From the NCBI GenBank assembly GCA_947475855.1, contig CANJPN010000468.1, positions 1-5,293 of the forward strand: DNA of 5,293 bases. Reading direction: 5' to 3'. The notes under the pieces are model-generated. The model had not been told where the DNA came from, ran no database searches, and saw nothing but the letters and a program-made list of their open reading frames with translations. Origin of the DNA: Bradyrhizobiaceae bacterium (GTDB lineage Bacteria > Pseudomonadota > Alphaproteobacteria > Rhizobiales > Hyphomicrobiaceae). Numbering within the stretch: position 1 is the stretch's first letter; each line of letters opens with the position of its first letter. This document shows positions 1 through 5,293 of the stretch, piece after piece. A program made the position numbers and the translations under genes.

Positions 1-60
1 CGTTCTTCACCCGGGCGGTATCATCTGACAATCCGTAGTCACCTGATTTTTGGCTCGCGC

Positions 61-95
61 GGTTAATTCAACGCCTTGTTGCAATTTAATTTTTT
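61..95 (+). terminator. Possible weak terminator hairpin of an upstream plus-strand transcript
   Basis: AATTCAAC (65-72) can pair with GTTG-C-AATT (78-86), with one bulged C and a five-base loop, and six T residues follow at 90-95. The stem is AT-rich and weak. It could end transcription from a gene lying left of the window. No such gene can be identified, because every plus frame open at base 1 stops within 66 bases. A second weak stem (ATCA 20-23 / TGAT 44-47 and TGAC 26-29 / GTCA 38-41, then T 47-51) lies just upstream. Either may be chance in this AT-richer flank. Confidence 0.25.
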
Positions 96-183
96 GTCTC
101 TCCTTTGCTCCTTTTCGGCACTCGCATGGCACGATGTCGAGGCTTTTCTCCGCAAGCATTTGTGTACAACTCGGCGGATGATA

Positions 184-212
184 TTGCGGAGAACAAAAAT
201 AGAACATATGCT
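184..212 (+). promoter_or_regulatory. Predicted sigma70-type promoter of the nuclease/ATPase operon
   Basis: TTGCGG (184-189) serves as a candidate -35 element and TATGCT (207-212) as a candidate -10, with exactly 17 bases between them. Matches to consensus are partial (3/6 and 4/6). Support comes from context: the LexA box fills the spacer, where a repressor would block polymerase, and the predicted start of transcription near 219 leaves a short leader containing AAGGA (226-230) ahead of the ATG at 246. No transcript data are available, so the exact elements are inferred. Confidence 0.5.
191..205 (+). promoter_or_regulatory. LexA binding site (alphaproteobacterial SOS box)
   Basis: GAACAAAAATAGAAC is a perfect GAAC-N7-GAAC direct repeat; on the other strand it reads GTTC-N7-GTTC. 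This is the known LexA recognition motif of alphaproteobacteria and differs from the palindromic CTGT-N8-ACAG box of E. coli. The seven-base spacer is all A/T, as is common in strong sites. It lies 40 bases upstream of the nuclease start codon and inside the predicted promoter spacer, so bound LexA should repress the operon and DNA damage should release it. Motif and position are seen directly; regulation is inferred. Confidence 0.8.
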
Positions 213-245
213 GGGAGACAGCTCCAAGGATTCGATTGTGCAGGC

Positions 246-1388
246 ATGACGCTCAGCATCCTCCATACCAGCGACTGGCATATCGGCAAGCCGTTCGGGC
301 GGCTCGACGAAGGGGTGGCTGGGATCTTGCGACACGCCCGTCTGAAGGCGTGCAACCGGCTTGCGAACGCCGCTCGCGAAGGCGGCGCGAGACTGGTGCT
401 TGTGGCAGGCGATGTTTTCGACCGGCCCAGTCTTGCCGATAGGGAGTTGCGGGCGCCGCTCGAGCAGATGAACGTGCATCGCGATCTTGTCTGGCACATC
501 ATTCCCGGCAATCACGATCCGGCAGTAGCCGGGGGGATCTGGGACCGTGTGCGCCGAATCGGGTTGCCCGACAATGTCGTGTTGCATCTGGAATCCAAGC
601 CGGTGGAGATTGCTGCTGGAGCATGGCTGTTGCCGGCGCCGCTGGCTGCCAAGGCGATGTCCGTCGATCCGACTGCGTGGATGGACAAGGCAGCAACGCC
701 GGCAGGAGCTTTGCGGATCGGGCTCGCGCACGGTTCTATTCAAGGTTTCGGATCGGAGCACAGGGCGAGTATCGAGATTGCGCCTGACCGGCCGAAGCTG
801 GCGGGGCTGTCCTATCTGGCGCTTGGTGACTGGCACGGGGTGCGCGAGATCGGTTCGCGGGCTGCTTATTGCGGTACGCCAGAGCCGGACGGGTTTCTCG
901 ACAATGCACCTGGGTTTGCCCTTGGAGTGAGGTTCGAGGGACCGGAGACCCCGCCAGTGATCGTTCGCCGTGAAATTGGTGAGCACCGGTGGCTCAAGCG
1001 GGTGATCGACGGGGGCCGGTCTTCAGATGTTGCCGGGCTCGAAAGAGAGATTGAAGGGCTTGGCGGGCAAGCGAGGTTGGCGCTGCTGTCGGTCGAAGTG
1101 ACCGGGCGTGTGACGATGGCGGAAGAGAGCAGCGTGCGGGAGCGTCTCGATCAACTCGATGGGCGCGTTCTGCATCTGGAACGGCTGTTCGACAAAATGG
1201 TGCCGGCACCCGCGGTTGATGACGTCGATCAATTGCCCGAAGGGAACGTGAGGGACCTTGCCGGTGAGTTGGCGGCGCTCGCGATCGATCCTGCCAACGA
1301 GCGGAGGGCGATAGCCGCGCGCGCGTTGAGATACCTGTTCGAATTGAGCGAGCCTGTTGGTGTTCAAAAAACAGGAGATCCGGCATGA
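246..1388 (+). CDS. SbcD/Mre11/YhaO-type DNA repair nuclease (metallophosphoesterase)
   Basis: This 380-residue protein is a calcineurin-like metallophosphoesterase of the SbcD/Mre11 family (SbcD and YhaO are about 400 residues), expected to bind two metal ions (Mn in the family) and cut DNA ends in the cytoplasm with its ATPase partner. Metal-site motifs appear in order: SDWH (D10, H12), GDVFD (D56), PGNHD (N89, H90), AHG (H162) and GDWH (D195, H197). The last is normally GHxH, so one histidine ligand appears replaced by aspartate. Residues from about 215 form the capping and C-terminal region that in relatives contacts the ATPase. The start at 246 is chosen because motif I begins at residue 9; the frame is open back to 105, but that stretch crosses the promoter and LexA box. 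AAGGA at 226-230 is a rather distant ribosome site. The stop overlaps the ATPase start (ATGA). The exact subfamily (sbcD versus yhaO) is not settled, so no symbol is given. Confidence 0.9.
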   Translation: MTLSILHTSDWHIGKPFGRLDEGVAGILRHARLKACNRLANAAREGGARLVLVAGDVFDRPSLADRELRAPLEQMNVHRDLVWHIIPGNHDPAVAGGIWDRVRRIGLPDNVVLHLESKPVEIAAGAWLLPAPLAAKAMSVDPTAWMDKAATPAGALRIGLAHGSIQGFGSEHRASIEIAPDRPKLAGLSYLALGDWHGVREIGSRAAYCGTPEPDGFLDNAPGFALGVRFEGPETPPVIVRREIGEHRWLKRVIDGGRSSDVAGLEREIEGLGGQARLALLSVEVTGRVTMAEESSVRERLDQLDGRVLHLERLFDKMVPAPAVDDVDQLPEGNVRDLAGELAALAIDPANERRAIAARALRYLFELSEPVGVQKTGDPA

Positions 1389-4123
1389 AGATCCGCGCAC
1401 TCAGGCTGGCGGAGGTTGGACCGTTCCGTGACCCGGTGGCGCTCGAAGGTTTTTCCGGTGGTCTGGACGTGTTCACCGGCCCCAATGAAGCGGGCAAGTC
1501 GACGCTGTTTTCTGCGCTCGGCATACTATTCGCCGAGCGGCACACCACGACGGCGCGCGGTATTGCAGCGCTGCGGCCGGATGCGGGCGGCACGCCGTTG
1601 ATCGAAGCTGATATCGAGGTGGGTGGGCGCCTTCTCCGCCTGACGAAGCGTTTCTTGGCGCAGCGGACGGCATTGCTCGAGGATCTCGGTTCTGGGGAAA
1701 TCTGGCACGGCGCGGATGCGGAAACGGCGGCGGATCAGTTGCTGGGAGGTGACGAGCGGCGCGCCATGCGTACGCTGCTGTGGGTTGCGCAGGGAGCTAG
1801 TTTTGCCCTTCCGGAAAAGCCCGATGCGGCGTTGTCCGCAGGGCTTGCGAGTGTGATCGAGCGGGAAGCGGCCGACGCTTCTGGAGCGGGGCATGTGCGA
1901 CGACTCGCAGTTGCTGTGCGCGCGAGGCTCGAGGAACTCGTGACGGTGAAGCAGGGGAGAGCGAAGGCGGGCGGGCCCCTCGATCGTGCGCGGCGCCAGC
2001 ACGACGAAATCGCGCAGCGATTGGAAATGCACCGGGCCAAGGCGGCTTCGGCGGAGGCCCGTTTAGCGAAATGGTCGGAGCTAGCGGCCGAGCGCGCGAG
2101 GACTTTCGATTCGAAGTACGTCGAAGCGTTGGAGGGGGCATCCGCGGCTGCGCGCAAGGCGGTCGAAGATGCGGACAAGGCTCGCGAGATGCTGCGGTTT
2201 GCGAGCGAGCGTGTTTCCGGCCGGCAGATTGCACGCGATCAGGCGAAATTGGAGTTGGAGCGCTATCTGCGGGCCTGCGCGGAAGTGGAGCAGTTGGAGC
2301 GCGCGCTCGTCGATGGGCGGAGAAGGCTTTTGGAGCTCGGGGAGGCCAAAGCAGGCAACGTGGCTCGACTGATTCATGAGCGCGAGGCGCTCAGCGGTAT
2401 CGAAGTTGCGATGGTTTCCGCACGCGACGAGCTGAGGCTCGTTCACGCTGCCAATTCAAGGCTTGTGGCACTGCGGCAGATCGCTGATGCGGAGGCGCGG
2501 CTGGGTCAAGCGCGCGACGCTGCTCAGGCGATGGCGGCTGCCAAGGAACGACTGGCGAATTGCCGGGTCAACGAGGCCGGTGTCGAAGCTGTGCGGAAGC
2601 TTGCATCCCGGATTGCAGCGCTAGACGAGCGAATTGCGGCAGAGGCGACGCGGGCGACGATCACTTACGAGCGGGGGGCTCGTTCGAGAATTCTTTTGGC
2701 GGGCCAGGAACTGGCGGACGGCGTCTCGATTTCGATCGACAGGCGGACGGAGCTGGTCATCGAAGGACTTGGTGTAATCTTACTCGAGCCCGGGGCATCT
2801 ATCGGGGTGTCGCCACTGCTTGAACGGGAGCGCTGCGGCCGTGAGCTTGTCGATGTGCTTGCTGGCATGGCGGTCGATGATGTCGACGCGGCGCAAGTTG
2901 CTCTTTCGCTGCGTCGACGTGACGAGGCTGTCGTTGCGGAAGCCACATCTAAACTCGGTGTCTTGGCGCCCGAAGGATTAGCGGCGCTTGAAGCGGCGCG
3001 CACGGCCGCGCAAGCCGTCGCAGACGATAACGCGCATGCCAATGGTCGAGAAGCGGGGGACGTCGCTGCATTGGAGACCAAGGTCAAAGGTCTCGAACAA
3101 GCCATTGTTCGGCATCGTTCGGCGGTGGCCAAGGCCGAGGGGGAGATGGGATTGCTCGAGGCTTCGATCGCGAGGCTCGAGACGCAAGTTGCAGCCGATG
3201 GAAAGCAGCTTGCCGCGGTTTCAGAGATGTTGCCCGGCATCGACGAGAGGCGTGCTGCCGGCGAGGCCCTGGCGAATGCAGATTTGGCCGCAGCTCAGGC
3301 GTTGGCGGAAGCAGTTCGGGAGAAATCCTCGTGGGCGGAAGTCGCTCCGCAAGGGGCGGCTTATGACGCGTTGACGGTTGCAGCGCAACGGACTGCGGTT
3401 GCGGTGAGTGAGCTTGCCAATCGTCAAGTGGAGCTCGATCTGGATGTCGCGGAGCTCGAGGGCGCATTGCGTCGCGACAGCGAGGACGGCGTCGGCGCGG
3501 AGATCGCAGGTCTCGAAGAGGAATTGGCTGTAGCCGCGCGGCGTCTTGAAGAGTTGCAGAGGGACGCCGACGCCCTACAGCTACTTGCATCCAAACTCGA
3601 ACGGCTTGGCGAGGATCATCGTGATCGCGTGTTGCGGCCGCTCGTGGACCGGCTCGAGCCGTTGCTTGTCCAGCTTATTCCCGATGCGCGGCTCGCGATG
3701 GATGGGCCGCTGCTTGCTGTGCGCCTCGACCGGCCTGGGCGTACAGATCCAGTTCAACGTGTGAGCGGCGGGACACGCGAGCAGATTGCGACGCTCGTGC
3801 GGATCGCGCACGCGGACATGCTCGCCGCGCGCGGCATAGAGCTGCCCGTGATATTGGACGATGCGCTCGTATTCTCGGACGACCGCCGGCTCGAGATCAT
3901 GGTTGGGCTGCTAGCGGAGGCAGCGAAGAGGCATCAAGTGATCGTGCTCTCGTGTCACCAGCGTGCGCTTGATCCTCTGTTCGCCGCGCGAGGTGCAAAC
4001 CGGCTGGAGATGTCGGTATGGCGTGAAGCGAGGGCGGTGGGCAGTCGAAGCGAAGGTGGGCGGGGGGATGGGCGAACGCAGAAAAGCCGGACCCTGGGCC
4101 CGGCTTCTGCTTTACTTCAGTGA
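1385..4123 (+). CDS. SbcC/Rad50/YhaN-like coiled-coil ATPase
   Basis: This 912-residue SMC-like ATPase is the expected motor partner of the upstream nuclease. The nucleotide-binding head is split between the ends: Walker A GPNEAGKS (32-39), Q-loop Q136, ABC signature SGGT (from S794), Walker B VILDD (D825, D826), a D-loop at FSDD and switch histidine H858. Between them, long charged Ala/Glu/Arg/Leu-rich helices (about 195-430 and 490-770) form an antiparallel coiled coil. Its tip has no CxxC zinc hook; residues about 436-478 are a Gly/Val/Ile-rich, probably beta-rich insertion. The arms are somewhat shorter than in E. coli SbcC (1048 residues), closer to YhaN. Walker B ends in Asp-Asp rather than the Asp-Glu of SbcC/Rad50. 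The start overlaps the nuclease stop (ATGA), with AGGAGA (1373-1378) well placed, so translation is coupled. The last 33 residues (880-912) are basic, low in complexity and run through a terminator hairpin, so the natural end may be earlier. Confidence 0.88.
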   Translation: MKIRALRLAEVGPFRDPVALEGFSGGLDVFTGPNEAGKSTLFSALGILFAERHTTTARGIAALRPDAGGTPLIEADIEVGGRLLRLTKRFLAQRTALLEDLGSGEIWHGADAETAADQLLGGDERRAMRTLLWVAQGASFALPEKPDAALSAGLASVIEREAADASGAGHVRRLAVAVRARLEELVTVKQGRAKAGGPLDRARRQHDEIAQRLEMHRAKAASAEARLAKWSELAAERARTFDSKYVEALEGASAAARKAVEDADKAREMLRFASERVSGRQIARDQAKLELERYLRACAEVEQLERALVDGRRRLLELGEAKAGNVARLIHEREALSGIEVAMVSARDELRLVHAANSRLVALRQIADAEARLGQARDAAQAMAAAKERLANCRVNEAGVEAVRKLASRIAALDERIAAEATRATITYERGARSRILLAGQELADGVSISIDRRTELVIEGLGVILLEPGASIGVSPLLERERCGRELVDVLAGMAVDDVDAAQVALSLRRRDEAVVAEATSKLGVLAPEGLAALEAARTAAQAVADDNAHANGREAGDVAALETKVKGLEQAIVRHRSAVAKAEGEMGLLEASIARLETQVAADGKQLAAVSEMLPGIDERRAAGEALANADLAAAQALAEAVREKSSWAEVAPQGAAYDALTVAAQRTAVAVSELANRQVELDLDVAELEGALRRDSEDGVGAEIAGLEEELAVAARRLEELQRDADALQLLASKLERLGEDHRDRVLRPLVDRLEPLLVQLIPDARLAMDGPLLAVRLDRPGRTDPVQRVSGGTREQIATLVRIAHADMLAARGIELPVILDDALVFSDDRRLEIMVGLLAEAAKRHQVIVLSCHQRALDPLFAARGANRLEMSVWREARAVGSRSEGGRGDGRTQKSRTLGPASALLQ
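4078..4114. terminator. Bidirectional intrinsic terminator between convergent genes, overlapping the ATPase C-terminus
   Basis: GCAG (4078-4081) and AAGCCGG (4084-4090) pair with CCGGCTT (4100-4106) and CTGC (4107-4110): an 11-bp stem with a two-base AA bulge and a nine-base loop. Plus-strand transcripts leave through TTTACTT. Minus-strand transcripts have TTTT on the outgoing side of the stem, although part of it lies inside the extended pairing. It suits termination from both the ATPase operon and the bactofilin gene. It is unusual in lying before the ATPase stop codon (4121-4123). Confidence 0.65.
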
Positions 4124-4133
4124 TGTGTTGCGG

Positions 4134-4170
4134 GGAACCAATCGCTTCGGCCTAAAAGCGGGATTGGTCC
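4134..4170. repeat. Imperfect inverted repeat just after the bactofilin stop codon
   Basis: Bases 4134-4147 pair with 4156-4170 to give 13 base pairs, interrupted by a single A bulge (4136) and a two-G bulge, around an eight-base loop. It lies between the bactofilin stop (4185) and the terminator at 4078-4114, so it would sit in the 3' end of bactofilin mRNA. There is no T tract on either side, so it is not an intrinsic terminator by itself. It may protect the mRNA 3' end or assist termination. Confidence 0.45.
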
Positions 4171-4184
4171 GCAAGGCTCGATGT

Positions 4185-4730
4185 TCAAGATTCAGGGAAA
4201 GACGGCGGCGTGCCCCCACTGCTCTGTTCGGTTCCGCGAGCGCCGAAATCAGGCACTTCGGGACGGGCAACTCCTGCGGTCGGATCCTCCGACCGGCGGG
4301 ATTTGCCTTCGAAGAAGGCGCCTTGCTCTATCGCCAAAGCCTGATGGAAGACGTCGCCTTCGACATGGCTGGTCGACTGGAGCATGACCTTTTTGCCACG
4401 GATCGAACCCATGACGTGACCGCGCACCACGACCTCGTCTGCGATGATAGCACCGGTGATCTTGGCCTTCTCGCCCACAACGACGTTCGTGCCGTGTATG
4501 TCGCCCTGGATCTCGCCTTCGACGTGAACTTCTCCGCGCGAAACGAGGTTGCCCATGACGGTCAAGTCGGTGCCGATCACGGATGGACCGACGCGATCGC
4601 CCGGCCGGCTACCAAGCTGCCAGGATGGTTGTGCAGACGAGGCGGCTGCAGCGGGAGCCGAACCATTCAGCGGGGGCGGCGTTGGGGATCCCATTGCGGG
4701 TGCCTCCGTAGATTTCCTGATATTCAACAT
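4185..4730 (-). CDS. Bactofilin (polymer-forming cytoskeletal protein)
   Basis: This 181-residue protein matches the bactofilin (DUF583) family, which self-assembles without nucleotide into filaments that act as membrane-associated scaffolds for envelope growth, stalks or chromosome positioning in various bacteria. The layout is typical: a disordered Pro/Ala/Ser-rich N-terminus (about 1-45), a core of short beta repeats (about 50-145) with regularly spaced glycines such as GEVHVEGEIQGDIHG and a conserved-looking VEGDV near 123, and a disordered tail rich in Gly, Pro and Ser. The core should fold as a right-handed beta-helix. No transmembrane segment or signal peptide is visible, so membrane contact, if any, would be through the N-terminus. 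GGAGGT (plus-strand 4742-4747), 11 bases before the ATG, supports the start. The gene converges on the nuclease/ATPase operon and is probably functionally unrelated. No confident promoter is seen. Its cellular process cannot be told from sequence. Confidence 0.9.
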   Translation of the reverse strand: MLNIRKSTEAPAMGSPTPPPLNGSAPAAAASSAQPSWQLGSRPGDRVGPSVIGTDLTVMGNLVSRGEVHVEGEIQGDIHGTNVVVGEKAKITGAIIADEVVVRGHVMGSIRGKKVMLQSTSHVEGDVFHQALAIEQGAFFEGKSRRSEDPTAGVARPEVPDFGARGTEQSSGGTPPSFPES

Positions 4731-5203
4731 GTGCTTGACTTACCTCCGAAAACACAACGCCGGTCAACCGTTGCAGGACTTGCTTGTCAACTTAGTCGCC
4801 TACTTGCAGTCCCACTCTCATGCAGTCCGATGGCGCCTACCGTGAGCCGCTTTCGCGAACCCCACGGACAGTTCAATCGGTCTTATCCGTTCGCAAACTC
4901 GTGTCTGTGACAGTCAGGGCTCGCCTCGATCGATAAGCGCGCCTGCCTCATTCATATCGTCTGGAGTGTCTTGGGAAAATCTTCAGCCCGTCTCCTCAGT
5001 TAGGCATGCGATTCCTTGCGCTCCCGATTTCATGCCTTCTCGATCCGTCGTCAGCAAAGAGTTTCCGCGGCGGCTCCTGCCTCTCATTATCCAACGGGAT
5101 CCAACGGGGAAGTTCTACCACGGTCGGTCGATGTGGTCACGGCTCAACTCGCTATGACCGATGGCTAGGTAGTGCCCCAACACGTGGTGTAAGCCCACAG
5201 GCA
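4731..5203. other. Long gene-free stretch upstream of bactofilin
   Basis: No convincing gene lies here on either strand. The open frames present are short (at most about 65 codons), lack recognisable motifs, and show none of the strong third-position GC bias of the neighbouring genes. The stretch should contain the bactofilin promoter and leader. On the minus strand a TTGACA occurs at plus positions 4785-4790, but the hexamer 17 bases downstream (TTGACC) is a poor -10. A five-base inverted repeat (CAACG 4755-4759 / CGTTG 4769-4773) sits just before the ribosome site. I see no tRNA, CRISPR or transposon remnant. Confidence 0.5.
5089..5108. repeat. Two-copy 10-bp tandem repeat
   Basis: ATCCAACGGG occurs twice head to tail (5089-5098 and 5099-5108), with one extra G after the second copy. 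It is in noncoding DNA. Two copies are too few to suggest a satellite or iteron array; slippage duplication or a paired regulator site are both possible. Confidence 0.6.
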
Positions 5204-5205
5204 TG

Positions 5206-5228
5206 ATCCGGAGCGCCGCGGCTCGGAT
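5206..5228. repeat. Hairpin-forming inverted repeat
   Basis: ATCCG-G-AGC (5206-5214) pairs with GCTCGGAT (5221-5228): eight base pairs with one bulged G around a six-base GC loop. It is separated by only one base from the stronger hairpin at 5230-5260. There is no T tract on either strand, so its role is unclear. Confidence 0.5.
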
Positions 5229-5229
5229 T

Positions 5230-5260
5230 GTCAGGCGGCCGGGATTGCCGGCGGCCTGAC
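5230..5260. repeat. Strong GC-rich hairpin near the right edge
   Basis: GTCAGGC (5230-5236) pairs with GCCTGAC (5254-5260), then a single G-G mismatch, then GCCGG (5238-5242) pairs with CCGGC (5248-5252) around the five-base loop GATTG. The symmetry makes chance unlikely. No T tract follows on either strand, so it is not a canonical terminator, but it could be a 3'-end structure of a gene outside the window. A minus-strand frame open from the edge stops at 5231-5233 inside this hairpin; that frame is too short to call as a gene. Confidence 0.55.
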
Positions 5261-5293
5261 GGTGGCATCATCGCAGAAGCCGGCCATCGTTTC

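Noticed and set aside
25..35. CTGACAATCCG, also present in inverted orientation at 5224-5234, as possible flanking repeats of an inserted element.
   Set aside because: An 11-base inverted match is expected by chance a few times in a window of this size, and nothing else suggests an insertion.
7..207. A 66-codon minus-strand frame divergent from the operon, starting next to the SOS box.
   Set aside because: A divergent SOS-controlled small protein would be attractive, but there is no well-placed ribosome site, no recognisable motif, and its composition does not look coding.
105..245. In-frame upstream extension of the nuclease to an earlier start.
   Set aside because: It would translate the LexA box and promoter, adds 47 residues before a family motif that normally lies near the N-terminus, and the DNA there is less GC-rich than the gene.
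63..986. A 307-codon minus-strand open frame.
   Set aside because: It is antisense to the nuclease gene, whose catalytic motifs are unmistakable. Its translation is rich in Arg, Pro and Ser with no family motif, as expected of a shadow frame in GC-rich DNA.
246..4123. The nuclease/ATPase pair as a dedicated anti-phage defence system.
   Set aside because: Such pairs do occur in defence loci, but no toxin, transposase, integrase or other defence gene is visible here. The LexA box and convergent bactofilin fit a chromosomal DNA repair role better.
4762..4790. TTGACA-N17-TTGACC on the minus strand as the bactofilin promoter.
   Set aside because: The -35 match is perfect, but the downstream hexamer is a poor -10 and no better-spaced alternative was found.
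3963..4910. A 315-codon plus-strand open frame spanning the end of the ATPase and all of the bactofilin.
   Set aside because: It runs through the terminator and lies antisense to a clear bactofilin. It has no recognisable domain and no credible ribosome site was found.
4966..5206. Two plus-strand frames of 63 and 66 codons.
   Set aside because: They overlap each other, have no recognised motifs, and lack codon bias like the neighbouring genes.
5231..5293. Minus-strand frame open from the window edge, stopping at 5231-5233, as the C-terminus of a further gene.
   Set aside because: Only about 20 codons are visible, the end is built from the hairpin sequence, and chance open frames of this length are common.

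Overview
The window looks like chromosomal DNA from an alphaproteobacterium, probably of the Hyphomicrobiales (Rhizobiales) type. The evidence is GC-rich coding sequence, a bactofilin gene, and a direct-repeat LexA site of the form GAAC-N7-GAAC, which is the SOS box of this class. No exact genus can be read from the sequence.

Layout. Bases 1-183 are a less GC-rich flank without a convincing gene. A promoter with an embedded LexA box (184-212) leads into a two-gene plus-strand operon. The first gene (246-1388) is an SbcD/Mre11/YhaO-type metallophosphoesterase nuclease. The second (1385-4123) is an SbcC/Rad50/YhaN-type coiled-coil ATPase, coupled to the first by an ATGA overlap. A stem-loop at 4078-4114 falls inside the last codons of the ATPase frame and probably ends transcription from both sides. 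A convergent bactofilin gene lies on the minus strand (4185-4730). The remaining 563 bases (4731-5293) hold no gene I can support, only a short tandem repeat and two adjacent hairpins near the right edge.

How the parts work together. The nuclease and ATPase should form one Mre11-Rad50-like DNA end-processing complex. The LexA box places it under SOS (DNA damage) control. The complex departs from the textbook SbcCD plan in two visible ways: the ATPase has no CxxC zinc hook but has a beta-rich segment in the middle of its coiled coil, and the nuclease has GDWH where the family usually has GHxH. The bactofilin is a cytoskeletal filament protein; being convergent, it is probably an unrelated neighbour that shares only the terminator region.

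The SOS-controlled, hookless SbcCD-like operon is the most interesting content. I see no mobile element, CRISPR array, tRNA or rRNA.
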